Assembly (NCBI GenBank): GCA_963978545.1
Contig: OZ021721.1
Span: forward strand, 113,369,280 to 113,433,279
Direction of reading: 5' to 3'
Length of the DNA stretch: 64,000 nucleotides
Source: Linyphia triangularis
Lineage: Eukaryota > Arthropoda > Arachnida > Araneae > Linyphiidae
The position numbers and the translations under genes are program-made. This document shows, piece by piece, positions 44,161 through 56,877 of the stretch (the stretch's first letter is position 1; every line of letters begins with the position of its first letter). Under the pieces are notes generated by a model, which was not told where the DNA came from, did not search any database, and saw only the letters and a list, made by a program, of their open reading frames with translations.

Positions 44161-44736
44161 TTACAAGGGGGTCCGGCACATGCAAATTTTTCAGATTATT
44201 GATTTCGAGTTTATTACTGTTTATTAAAATATAAATGTTTGTCTTTAAAATGATGCCACATTTGTAATTATATCTTATTTCAAAGTATTTTTAATAATTT
44301 TTTGAAGTAAACAAAATGTAGGTATTTAATGCGTGTTTTTTAACTTCAAAGCCGAATTTCTCAAAATGCCATTTTTTCGTGTTTGGAGGCACATAGCTTA
44401 AAATTTATATGACATAAATGCTTGAAATGTTTTATACATGTTTCTCTAATGTATTTAAGTACTTTAACACGAGGAATTATTGATAAGTAGCATACTTTAC
44501 TTTTTTTTTAATTTATTAGTCTAAAATTTTATAATTTTTCTTAAACATATTTTCAGAAAATCATAACTATTTTAATTTTTAAAAAATAACAAAAATCTCG
44601 TGTTAAAGTATTAAAAAGTATTCAAATATTATACTGTGAAAGTTTCATAATTATTGAAGAATCGGTTATTAAATGAGATGCCCCCAAAGTTGTTGAATTT
44701 AACATGGGCTCCTATGGAGGTGCCGGACCCCCTTAA
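44161..44736. mobile_element. MITE family M3 with GGGGGTCCGGCAC termini
   Basis: The ends AAGGGGGTCCGGCAC (44165) and GTGCCGGACCCCCTT (to about 44734) are perfect inverted repeats of 15 bp. The right flank shows TTAA while the left shows TTAC, consistent with a mutated TTAA duplication. The interior has an inverted pair AGTACTTTAACACGAG and CTCGTGTTAAAGTATT. The AAGGGGGT start is shared with family M1 but the interior is different. Noncoding. Confidence 0.9.
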
Positions 44737-44991
44737 TAATTCTATCCCGCTCAAATCAACGATAACTATTTAGACCGTTTAGAGATTAATAGGAAGTATG
44801 GAAATGCAATTCAAAAGAATATATATATATTTTTTTTTTTCGTTTTTAACATCAAAGTTAACTTTATTTATTCCCTTATAAATAAATTTCATAAGTTAAA
44901 ATTAAAGTGCATTAAATGTATCATGTAATTCACATTACGAATTAAAATAATGATACTTATTAAAACTTTTAAAAAATCAAACTGTGCAGTC
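44737..44991. other. Unique AT-rich sequence
   Basis: Nothing recognised. Confidence 0.45.
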
Positions 44992-45383
44992 GACTGTAAA
45001 TAACTAAGATTGATACAGACTCCAAATAATTATGATTGATTCAAACTGTAAATATTCATAATTGATTCAAACTGTAAATATTCATGATTGATACAAACTA
45101 TAAATAATCATGATTCATACAAGCTGTAAGTAATCATGATTCATACAAACTGTAAATAATCACGATTGATACAAACTGTAAATAACCATAATTGATACAC
45201 AAACTGTAAACAAGCATAGTTGATACAAACTGTAAATAATCATGATTCATACAAGCTGTAAGTAATCATGATTCATACAAACTGTAAATAATCACGATTG
45301 ATACAAACTGTAAATAACCATAATTGATACACAAACTGTAAACAAGCATAGTTGATACAAACTGTAAATAATCATGATGATAC
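44992..45383. repeat. 26-bp minisatellite with a five-unit higher-order repeat
   Basis: The unit is approximately GATTGATACAAACTGTAAAT plus AATCAT, about 15 copies. A block of five variant units (beginning ATGATTCATACAAGCTGTAA near 45110) is repeated once 132 bp later with all its private variants, including ATACACAAACTG and AACAAGCATAG. The left units are more diverged. Confidence 0.93.
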
Positions 45384-46559
<1,176 letters not shown>

Positions 46560-47585
46560 AAATTTATCATTTCTAAAAAGAGATCTCCAATATTTTAGAT
46601 TTTTTTTAAGTGTCGATTTTACCTTATAATAAATTGAAAAACTAACCTAGAATAGAAGGCGTAACTGCCGTTTATGTCTTCTATTGATCATTTCTTAACC
46701 TAGATCGCAATGCAATTCTTGATTTTTATATTCATTATCTATTTTTCTCATGGTAAATTGAAAAATACTAGAATATTAATCCCCCGTTTATCTCTTCTAT
46801 TTATAAATTCTAAACCGAGATCTCAATCAAATACTTTATTTTGAGATACTAAATGTCCACTTTAGCTCATTGTAAATTTAAAAAAAAAATTCTAGAGTAT
46901 TAATTTGCCGTTTTTTTCCTGCTATTTATCATTTCCAAACCGAGATCTCAATCAAATACTTTATTTTGAGATACTAAATGTCTATTTTAGCTCATTGTAA
47001 ATTTAAAAAAAAAATTCTAGAGTATTAATTTGCCATTTTTTTCTGCTATTTATCATTTCCAAACCGAGATCTCAATCAAATACTTTATTTTGAGATACTA
47101 AATGTCTATTTTAGCTCATTGTAAATTTTAAGAAAAAATTCTAGAGTATTAATTTGCCATTTTTTTCTGCTATTTATCATTTCCAAACCGAGATCTCAAT
47201 CAAATACTTTATTTTGAGATACTAAATGTCTACTTTAGCTCATTGTAAATTTAAAAAAAAATTCTAGAATATTAATTTGCCGTTTTTTTCCTGCTATTTA
47301 TCATTTCCAAACCGAGATCTCAATCAAATACTTTATTTTGAGATACTAAATGTCTATTTTAGCTCATTGTAAATTTTAAAAAAAAATTCTAGAGTATTAA
47401 TTTGCCATTTTTTTCTGCTATTTATCATTTCCAAACCGAGATCTCAATCAAATACTTTATTTTGAGATACTAAATGTCTATTTTAGCTCATTGTAAATTT
47501 AAAAAAAAAATTCTAGAGTATTAATTTGCCGTTTTTTTTCTGCTATTTATCATTTCCAAACCGAGATCTCAATCAAATACTTCAA
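46560..47585. repeat. 124-bp satellite with one decaying edge
   Basis: ACCGAGATCTC occurs at 46814, 46939, 47063, 47187, 47311, 47435 and 47560, period 124-125. Two further copies to the left (from about 46575) are strongly diverged (AAAGAGATCTCC; CTAGATCGCAATG). The array thus grades from old on the left to nearly identical on the right, then stops abruptly after AATCAAATACTT. Confidence 0.95.
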
Positions 47586-48030
47586 ATTCCGTTGACAGAA
47601 TCGTAAAACGCTGCGCGTAGCTTCCATTATACGCATTAAATCCTGCCTGCTGTCATCTAAAAGCCCTTTACTGACTTTTTCGACAGTTGTATACAAAATG
47701 AAAGGGGGAAGAAACACAAAGATATTTCCAGGGAGTTCTTTTCTTTTGCTTTTCTGTCTTTAACGCTCCCATTGAAGCAAGCGAAACGACAAATATTTGC
47801 ATTGTGTCCGAATTTCCTTCTTTTTTTCTCTTCTCAACTACAAAATAGAACGAGTATTTGACTGAGGTACAAATGTTTTCAAAAACGGATTCGAGAGAAA
47901 TATATATATATATATATATAAAAAGATATTTTCGACGAGGGATTCTGAAACTCGCTCCGGAGCGATTAGGGATAGTTCAGCGAGTTAATTTGTTCTGATT
48001 GTGGAAATCTTTTAAAGTTTTGTATTTCAA
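47586..48030. promoter_or_regulatory. Mixed-composition island 4, possible conserved noncoding DNA
   Basis: Contains AAAACGCTGCGCGTAGC, AGGGGGAAGAAACACAAAG and GGAGCGATTAGGG, plus a short (TA)n at 47901-47922. No coding frame. It begins exactly where the 124-bp satellite stops. Confidence 0.22.
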
Positions 48031-48494
48031 TACGTCAAGTAAAAAGATTTAAAAAAAAGTTTTGTGGTTACAAAAGAAAAACAATACTATATCAAGAAAA
48101 GCTTTTTTTTGTAATATTTTCGTTCATTTATTTTTCGTAGAATGTGGAATTGTTTTTTTTTTTTTTTTTTTTGTTTTTTTCAATAAAAGCAGAGACCACT
48201 CAATGACAAAAATTTTTTTCATTATTTGGACAAAATGCGAAGTGTTTCAGAAAGGACTCCTTAACTTTGAAATGACATAACTACGAAACAGTGAGAGGTA
48301 GAAAGAAGAGACCAGTGGTATGTTGGATTGACAGGTACATAATTTTAAAAACACCATTCGGCAAATTTGATTTATGGGAATAAATTCAATTGCGGCTGTA
48401 TATGTATACCGATAACTCCCATTTTCTTTTAGATGGAGCTATCAATAAACAAAACTGGTGTGTATGGGGTGCTTAAATTCCGTCTGTGTGTCTT
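48031..48494. other. Unique sequence before a TIR-bounded segment
   Basis: A T run lies at 48151-48172. The 72-codon frame at 48062-48280 reads through it and is not convincing. Confidence 0.45.
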
Positions 48495-48563
48495 CCCAGT
48501 AAAAACGAATCAGCCGAGCCAGCACTGGGTGACTGACTGTAGCCATCACCTAAACTGCTGGCA

Positions 48564-48609
48564 GGTTATGCACTGAAAAGCCTTTGCTTTTCAGTGCATA
48601 AAAGTAACC
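48564..48609. other. Strong hairpin inside the TIR segment
   Basis: GGTTATGCACTGAAAAG, loop CCTTTG, CTTTTCAGTGCATAA then AAGTAACC. The inner 15-bp arms (TTATGCACTGAAAAG) are perfect and an outer GGTTA/TAACC pair extends them. Confidence 0.85.
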
Positions 48610-48880
48610 TTTTGGTCGACAGTAGGACTAGCAGTCATTTAACTGCTGTTATCATCGTTTAAACCGTGTCCAAAACAGGCTGGTCTAAAAAATTGGCTTG
48701 CACAAGCGAGCTAGCACTGGCTTAATTGAAGCTAGCCTTATACGGTCTGCAGCGATGCGAACTATTATGCATTAGATAAAAATAAAAACAAAGCTAATAG
48801 CCAAGAGAATGAGTTCTCACTTAAAAACTAACATTTCGTAAAGGTCAATTGAAAACAGTAACAAAGAGAATATTTTTTAC

Positions 48881-49012
48881 CTTGTCTCTTCCATCATAAC
48901 TGAATTTCACTCGATATCGCGTCTGTCTTCGATTGTTCTTCGATACGTTCTTCTTCAACAGTTCAACATGACATCCATAAACAAGCGTTGTTCGCGAATG
49001 CGCGAACGACAT
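48881..49012 (-). CDS. Candidate 44-codon first coding exon, unknown protein
   Basis: The minus strand has an ATG at 49010-49012 in fair context (GTAGAGATGT) followed by 44 open codons ending AAG directly before GTAAAAAAT, a usable splice donor at 48879-48880. The peptide starts MSFAHSRTTLVYGCHVELLK and ends RQTRYRVKFSYDGRDK; it is balanced and strongly basic, with mixed codon use, unlike the K/N/I/F-only frames elsewhere. Unspliced, the frame stops 11 codons further on. I do not recognise the family; the RVKFSYDG wording suggests a beta-strand-rich domain but that is a guess. No second exon could be identified. It lies inside the TIR-bounded segment, so it may be part of a transposon gene, a captured exon or a true host exon. 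Confidence 0.35.
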
Positions 49013-49231
49013 CTCTACCAATTTGTTGCGTCAGCAATGATTCATTTGTGGCGAGCATATTAGTGGAAAATTGATGGCAACTCACTGCTGGTTCATCGAC
49101 GTATGCCAGCAAATAAACAGAATGCTGGTAAGCCAGAAATGGGCCTACATTGAGACGATGTCAGCAAAACGCTGCCGCCACCACTTCCAGCATCCAACCG
49201 TAAATCGGCCAGCATTAGGGGTTTTACTGGG

Positions 49232-51324
49232 TTGCAAAACCACTGCATTCTGCAAAAGTTACCGTTTAGGCTGCACAATCCATAAAAGTTAACATAGGGT
49301 ATTATTTAAATATGGGGAACGATAACTCTATTCCACTATTTCAGATTTTATAACAATTTGCTGCCACCTTTCAATATTCTAAAAAAAAAATTCAAACCGC
49401 AGAATTTAAAATTCCGTACCTGTTTTATCGATACACCACTTGTCGCTTCTTTATGTCGCTCATTGTTTCACAGTTATATCCTTTCAAAGTTATCGGTGTA
49501 TTCCCATCGCGTTCAAGCTGCCTAGGATTTTATTCCAGCTCCATTTGATTTGAGGCCGATGCACTAGCCAACAATATGTTATACTTAAAAATAAAAATAA
49601 GAATCTAGTCTATTCGCTTTTATCCCTAATACTTTGGTATTCAAACTCAATCGAGACTAGATGGGATAGTCTAAAAGGAAAAAGGAGGGGGGGGTGGCTT
49701 TTCTATAATTTATTTTATCATAAATTATCTAAACAACTAAAATAAAATTTTAGTCAAAGGATTTGTAACTGAAGTTCTTATCTTAGATATTATTTAAGTT
49801 TTATTCTAAGTTTTAATGCTGTTTAAGTGTGGCATTAAAATATGAAAATTATCCTAAATGAGAATGTCCTGCTCCAAAAATATTCTCGTAAAAAATTAAT
49901 GCTTCAAAACACTGAAAATATTTGTAATGTATGTTATTAGAGGGCACCAATCCATGCTCGTTAACTCACACGCTAACCCCCAAGGACTGCTTGACAACCC
50001 TCATTTATTTGCCTTGCAAATCACTTCTTTCGGTAAAAGAATTGACGTCTTCTTAGTATAAAAATAAGGTCCGTATTATAATTAATAGAAAAGTTAAACT
50101 TCAACGTATTTTCTCAGACGAATAAACTATGCATTCTTTCCCAAAATAGGGCTCCACATGAAAAGCAAAATTCCTGCATTGAATCTGTAACGTGCTCTTC
50201 AACAATACACTCTCAATACAAATTAGGCCTCTTCTACAATATCTTTCAGGTTTTCGTCTTTCAAAATCATCTACGCTCTCACTTGTTCATTAAGTAAGCT
50301 GTTTCCTATTTTTGATCTTCCTGCAGCACAACAAGTATTCATTTCAATTCAACATTTCAACAACCGTTGATTCCGGTATGCAAACAGGAGGCTAGTGTTT
50401 TCAATCATTATTAAGGCATGCGTAAGCAAAATTATATAAACAGATTACAAACAGACATTTTTTGTTGTTGTTGTTATTATTATTAAACCTAAATTAATAA
50501 AGAATAATACGAACCCATAAACTAAAATTTCCACTGCCAAAATTAAAATTATATCATAAAACACTCCAAAGAGTCACTCGCAAAAAACTTAATAGAAGCA
50601 TACTTATTATCTAATTCAAGTCAACATTGCAAAAATTAAACATTCAAAATCCTTATCACGTGCAAAAATGCATCTATCACTAACTCTTAAATACACGAAG
50701 ATATTTTTATGTTTTTCTCATAAGGCCATTTCCCCAGCATTACAAGTGCCATTTGCTTTTATCTTTATCATTTGGGGAGTTTTAGCCAAGATTTCCTCTT
50801 CCTGGTATGGACCACTGAATAACAACCTTCTACAGTAAATATGAATTGTAATGATATCCACTTCTAAGTTACAAGCACGTCTAATGGTTATCTTCCTTCT
50901 GCTACATTTTGCTCTTTTTTAAGTTTTTAAGGCTCATCGTTGAGGGTTTGTTTTGGCTAGAGTCTGTTTCTAAAATTGCAAGCTTTAAAGTCTTTTGCAA
51001 TATTTCATCGACATTCCTTTTTCTATCATTTTAAGTCACTTTTGCACGTTAACTCAAATAAAAATTCTTTAACGGGGGAAATTTTAATAATAAAGCAACA
51101 ATGTACACTTATATAGAAGAGAATTATGAAATAGTAGACTAGGAAATGATAATTAATGGATCTAAAAGTATCATCAATCAACATATATCATTTAGTTTAT
51201 TAAGGTATGATTACAAATTTTTATCTTACATATTTTAATTCAAAATTAAAAAACTTTATCTTTCTCAGATAATAATTGGTTTAAAAAAATGTCCTGAAAC
51301 AAAGTATTTTAATATAATTCAACA
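49232..51324. other. Unique sequence without recognised gene
   Basis: A two-kilobase stretch of unique sequence, mostly AT-rich, with somewhat more mixed composition at 49430-49560 and 49950-50040. A run of eight G sits near 49688. No frame, RNA gene or repeat could be supported. Confidence 0.5.
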
Positions 51325-51850
51325 CTTTTTTTATTTTACTATCAAAATATTCAGAAATGATAAATTTCTATTATATTATAAAAATACTTAGAAAATAATA
51401 AACTTCTATTCTATTTTCAAAATACTCATAAATAATTAAACTTACATTCTTTTATAAAAAAAATACTCAGGAATGCTTATACTTCTATTCCATTATCAAA
51501 ATATTCAGAAATGACTAATATTCTATTCTATTATTAAATATTACTCAGAAATTATCAAACTTCTATATTCTGCTATAGAAAAATGCTCAGAAGTCTCTAA
51601 ACTTATATCCTATTTTAAAAATATTCAGAATTGATTAAACTTCGATTATATTATGAAAGTACTCGTTAAAAATTAAACTTCTATCCTATATTGAAAGAAA
51701 TAAAAAAAATACTCAGAAATTATTGAACTTCTATTATCAAATCACTGTGAAACGATTAAACTTTTTCCTATTATTACAGTACTCAGAAAAGATTAAACTT
51801 TAATACTTTTATTAAAATACTACGAAATGGTTATAATGCATTCCGTAAAT
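51325..51850. repeat. Old degenerate tandem array, about 50-bp unit
   Basis: The phrase ATACTCAGAAATGATTAAAC plus TTCTATTCTATTATCAAA recurs roughly ten times with indels and substitutions. Spacing varies between about 45 and 60 bp. Confidence 0.75.
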
Positions 51851-51908
51851 TTACTTATTTCTTTAAAAATGAAGAAATAGTTTGAGTTGTGTGATTTTTA
51901 CATTCTTA

Positions 51909-51994
51909 ATCTCTCGAATAGTAATCTTGAAAGAACAACTATTGTTAAACTAACAATAGTTGTTGTTGTTTTTTCGAGATTAACAGTACGAGAT
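51909..51994. other. 86-bp imperfect hairpin
   Basis: AACAACTATTGTTA, loop AAC, TAACAATAGTTGTT forms a perfect 14-bp inner stem at 51934-51964. The stem continues outward imperfectly through TCTTGAAAGAAC / GTTTTTTCGAGA to ATCTC / GAGAT. The size and bulged stem fit a tiny MITE or a microRNA-like hairpin. The sequence cannot decide between them. Confidence 0.6.
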
Positions 51995-52601
51995 AAAAAA
52001 AAAATATGAAAAAGCACATATTTCAACCGATTTTATACAAAAGGCAAATGTAGAAAAAAATCTATTGATATTCCCCTGCATCTTACGTGCCATATAAAAA
52101 TATTTATAAAATGTGTTAAGACTGAATATTTTTAATAACGAATTTATGATAGATTTTCAAAATATAACTTGTCATGTTGCAATTATATATTTGTGATGCG
52201 CGTGCAATTCAGAAGTTCTCAAAAGTAAACAAACCGAGCATTATTCATCCATGATAAAATATCACCAAATTTTAATATAAAAAATTTCAGATTTTAATTT
52301 AGTTTAATATTTTTTTATAATTTTTCCCCCTTCTCGCGTTATATTTTAAACTACAATAATAAAATAAATATTTTAAATACATAAATGTCCCCTTTAAATA
52401 ATTTTCTTCATTATGTGTTGATAAATCAAACTTAAATGTTAAAAGAGCTCCATTTTATACTCTATGATGGATGCACGGGATAATGACTTATCACCAGACC
52501 AACCAACTACACAAACCATACCATGCCGAGATCTTCTTTAAAAACCAAATTCCAATATACCTCTCCTTAATAGAATAGAATATCTAACTCTGATGAACTT
52601 T
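51995..52601. other. Unique AT-rich sequence
   Basis: Nothing recognised. Confidence 0.5.
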
Positions 52602-52953
52602 AAAATAATTAATAGTTTAAAAAACTAAAAAACACGCTTTAATAGAAAAGTGAACTAAAAAGTAGAAAATAATTTTAAATAAGTTTGAAATAAGAATAGA
52701 GTGATTAATAAGAAATATTTATTTTATCGTAAAAAAGGGTGGGGTGCTTTTTAAGATATTTTCATAATGGCTCTACTTTTACCAATATATATACAACAAT
52801 TGACATTAAGCACCCCACGCTTTTTTACGATAAAATAAATATTTCTTGTTAATCACTCTATTCTTATTTCAAACTTATTTAAAATTTTTTTTTTTTTTAG
52901 TTCACTTTTCTATTAAAGCGTGTTTTTTAGTTTTTTAAACTATTAATTATTTT
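52602..52953. mobile_element. Large inverted repeat (about 147-bp arms, 58-bp loop)
   Basis: Left arm 52602-52749 and right arm 52808-52953 are inverted copies; the inner 100 bp are almost identical (AAGCACCCCAC, TTTTTTACGATAAAATAAAT, TAATCACTCTATTCTTATTT). The right arm is followed by a second partial copy of its outer end (52953-53030, TTTTTTAGTTTTTTAAACTA), so the outer arm was tandemly duplicated. Noncoding; ends do not show a clear target duplication. Confidence 0.9.
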
Positions 52954-53030
52954 CTACTTTTTAGTTTGGTTTTCTATTAAATCATGTTTTTTAGTTTTTT
53001 AAACTATTAATTATTTTTTCTGTAAACTAT

Positions 53031-53284
53031 AAATTTTTTTTAGTTAATTTTTTTAGTTAAGTGTACAAAACTCTCCAGTTGTTCTTGCCAATAGTCACAT
53101 GCTTGTCTCAAATTTAAGTCATGTGTATGCCTTAGTACACGCCGTATTACTAGGCACAAAACACTACCTTGTCTCTGAATATGAAAAATCCCTAATCCTG
53201 AAGATCCTGGTAAGGATAATGCGACTAAAAAAAACACGCTTTGTATAACCGTCATTCCCACGACAAATCTTTCAAATGTCTGCC
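53031..53284 (-). other. Mixed-composition stretch with a 98-codon minus frame
   Basis: The minus frame (53040-53336) includes LRQACDYWQEQLESF and reads better than most accidental frames, but its amino-terminal half overlaps the SINE-like sequence and I do not recognise it. It may be a decayed transposon coding piece. Not called as a gene. Confidence 0.25.
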
Positions 53285-53557
53285 TTATCAATTGTCGATG
53301 ATAGGTTATGTGATTGCTGGAATTGTAACGACACACCAGGGTTCGATTCCGGAGAAGGTTGGTTGGAATTTAACGGCGCAAAGGCAACACGAGCTAATCC
53401 TTGTGATAAAGCGACAAACTTATTGAATTATTATATTGTCATCGGTCCTTAATAAGTATGCCAAATTTCGAGTTAATCCGACGTTTTGAAGGGGGTCAAA
53501 ATCATGTTCAAAGATTCCGTTACATACTAACATACGTCTGAAGCTAATAAAAGCGTG
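53285..53557 (+). mobile_element. tRNA-derived SINE (family 3), composite
   Basis: A perfect B box GGTTCGATTCC lies at 53340-53350. A body with GGTTGGTTGGAATTTAACGG and CGCAAAGGCAACACGAGC follows, resembling the GGCGC..GCAACACGAGG core of family 1 on the opposite strand. The 3' part (GACGTTTTGAAGGGGGTCAA, then CCGTTACATACTAACATACG, CTAATAAAAGCGTGTT) looks like a LINE-derived tail. The A box is decayed. No target duplication was found. Confidence 0.6.
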
Positions 53558-54079
53558 TTAAAAAGTTATTCCTTTAAGTAATTTTAAATGTGCAAGCTGC
53601 GTACGGGCCCACTATATCTAACATTAGGTACGTCAAATATTTTTCCATAATAAAATCATGACGTACGTATCTTTGTATGCTATTCAGCTATACACTCTGG
53701 TGATGTGAAAGTGTAAAAGTCACCACTTCCAATGCATCCAATAAAAACATTAATCACCTTATCTACCCAAATATCTCTATGTTCACCATACCCAGTATGA
53801 CGTGAAATGCCTTCTTTAAAGAATTCTACCAGAATCAACACAAAAACAAGCAAACCATAGAAAAGTTATTTTATCCAAGAACAATTTATAACCATTCAAG
53901 ATGAATTTCCCGTTTCCTTCGCCTGTAAGTGCTGTCCTGGGCATGCACAAAACGACACCCCCAGCACTAATTTGGCATACCCGGTGACATTTGGTATATG
54001 CTCGCCAAACAGGTGATAAAAGTTCCATTCTTCTAAACCAGCTTTCTTTATCGAAGACGTCAAGGGTAATATCCATTCT
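53558..54079. other. Unique sequence with unconvincing frames on both strands
   Basis: An 86-codon minus frame (53816-54076) and a plus-strand stretch ending at CAG before GTAAGC (54074-54086 area) are both present in a GC-richer block (GCCTGTAAGTGCTGTCCTGG). One could be an exon, but they conflict and neither resembles a known protein. Confidence 0.3.
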
Positions 54080-54500
54080 CAGGTAAGCTTATACCCCTTT
54101 CTTTCTCATTGAATCTTTAAGAATTCCATTCAGAACCGCATATGGAAAGAGATGTCTTTTCTTTTTATGAAGGGGGTATAAAAATATACTGGCTAAATTT
54201 CTCCCGAAGTGGTGATATCCTTGGATGCATTCCCTTTCGAGTGCCAACCTGCTCTTTGGATTTGGCTCGTGAATTTCAAAGATTCTGGAGTTAGTCGAGC
54301 ATTAGTATGAAGTTTATTATGGAAGATTTTGGAGTCTCGTTGAAATAATTACATCGTTTTGTAAAGTATGCATGGATGATATTACATAAGAAGGAAACGT
54401 CCTTTCAATTCGCTTTTCTTTTCTAAAGACAAAATGATCTGAATTCGCTCGTGGAAAAAACATAATTCTAAAAGATCTGAAAATAGAGATCGCGTTTTGA
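54080..54500. promoter_or_regulatory. Mixed-composition island 5, possible conserved noncoding DNA
   Basis: GGAAAGAGATGTCTTTTC, GAAGTGGTGATATCCTTGG and CGAGTGCCAACCTGCTC stand out from the AT-rich background. There is no frame or repeat. Function is conjecture. Confidence 0.2.
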
Positions 54501-54600
54501 GTGCAGCTTTTAGATTAAATTGCTAAAGAGATTTAATTTATTTAAGTATTTCAATTGATTGTCCGATGTCTTTATTTTCAGAGAAAATGTTTAGTTTTAA

Positions 54601-55471
<871 letters not shown>

Positions 55472-55475
55472 TTAA

Positions 55476-56335
55476 CTTTAGATTCTGAATTAGGTTAATT
55501 TTGTGCGATATATTGAAGGATTTTTATAGGAGTATTTGTATCTTATACATAATATTTCTGGATAACGTTTTTTTGTGACGAGTGGTCCTTAAATCCTTTA
55601 AACTTTGATTTTGTATGCGAATTTGTCAATGGCGGGCAAACCTATGAAGGCCTAATTAGCCCTCTTGCCTTCATCCAATCGGTATGAAACTTGGCAGATA
55701 GATTCGATATCGATGACAATGCATTCTACCAAATTTTGAGGCTGTTACTGTCACTAAAAACTCGTTGTTACGGAATACTAATAAAACAACTTGCCGTCAT
55801 CCAATCCTGCTAAAATAGTATTTAACCAACCATTGAAGAAACTTTACTGTTGCCAAAACTTTTTCAATAAATAAATAATAACATTGTTTAAATCAGAATA
55901 AATATAATATATTTGAATATGAGTGTATAAATAAAAGATATTTGAATGTGAGTGCATCAATTCACTTCATTTTAATAAATAAATTTTAAAAAATAAGTTG
56001 CCGCACATTTTTCTGATAGAAATGTTTCTGATATTTAAAATTAAATGCAAACACCAAGCACGCGTTGTTTACAGAATGGGCACTGTGTTTATGAATATGA
56101 AAATTTTCAATGCATATAACGGATTTATATTAAAAACTTTGTTTTTATGAGTTCTATTATTTCTTCCTAATAATAAAAAACCAAAATTAATAAATATACT
56201 AATTTCAAGGCTATGATCACCACCTTTTACTAATACTTTATTTGCAATTGCGCAATATGTAGATTGAATGAAAATCGAAGATCTTTCTTATTTAGGTACT
56301 CTTTGAGAGTGGACTATAACAGAGTATATTGTTGC
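55476..56335. other. Unique sequence, probably with an old transposon tail
   Basis: The piece 55655-55700 (CCCTCTTGCCTTCATCCAAT, CGGTATGAAACTTGGCAG) reads like the 3' noncoding region of a retroelement, and GCCGTCATCCAATCCTGCTA follows at 55792. No gene is apparent. Confidence 0.4.
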
Positions 56336-56339
56336 ACAA

Positions 56340-56800
56340 ATTGTCTGTATATAGTGTAAATAGTGATGTATTATTTTAAAATTCTATTGTAATTTATTTT
56401 TTATCTTATTTTATTTATTAACAGCGATTATATAGGTTAGAAAAAGGGGGCAACACCTAAAGCAATCGAGAAATTTCGAGATGTTTCTTTTCCGACGAAT
56501 TGGCAGGAAATTTCGCGAATGTTCTCTCGTGCCAAGTATAAATAAGACTGGAGATCGGGAAAGTTTTCAGATTGACTTCGGACTTCGATGAAAGCTGTTC
56601 ACTTTGTTTATCTATTGGAGTGAGCTTGTATAATCGCTGTATTCGAAATTGTTGTTTTTTGTTGAAGCTTGTGTTGAAGCTTAAAAGTGATTACACTGTT
56701 GCCTTTGAATAAATTCTGTGAGTTTTCTGAAGTGAATAAATAGTAGTTTTTATCTTAAAAACTGTGCCATCATTGCCTCAGTGGAAAAAAATTCATAACA
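56340..56800 (+). mobile_element. LTR of the gypsy-like family, copy 3
   Basis: It begins TGTTGCACAAATTGTCTG and ends TTCATAACA, as in copies 1 and 2. ATAT flanks both sides (56336-56339 and 56801-56804), which fits a solo LTR. However the next bases TTTTGGCACCCTGTGAAGGG resemble a primer-binding site and leader, so it may instead be a 5' LTR whose interior was lost. A TATAAATA box is present near 56538 and AATAAA near 56707 and 56740. Confidence 0.9.
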
Positions 56801-56877
56801 ATATTTTGGCACCCTGTGAAGGGGGCTTTATTATCTATGCATTTTAGAACTCTGTGAGAGGTTACTCTTTTTATATT

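Larger units (their letters stand above)
48495..49231. mobile_element. TIR-bounded segment, 737 bp, with GCTGG-rich ends
   Basis: The ends CCCAGTAAAA (48495-48504) and TTTTACTGGG (49222-49231) are a perfect 10-bp inverted repeat, and both sides hold many copies of CCAGC/GCTGG (for example GAGCCAGCACTGGG on the left, CTTCCAGCATCC on the right), like subterminal repeats. Only TT is shared at the flanks, so no target duplication is proven. It contains a strong hairpin (48564-48609) and a candidate coding exon (48881-49012). It is richer in GC than the surroundings. If it is a transposon it is nonautonomous or a captured host fragment. Confidence 0.55.

Noticed and set aside
53816..54076. 86-codon minus frame, and a conflicting plus-strand exon-like stretch ending at a CAG/GTAAGC donor
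   Set aside because: Both strands look partly open in the same block, neither resembles a known protein, and the plus frames contain stops.
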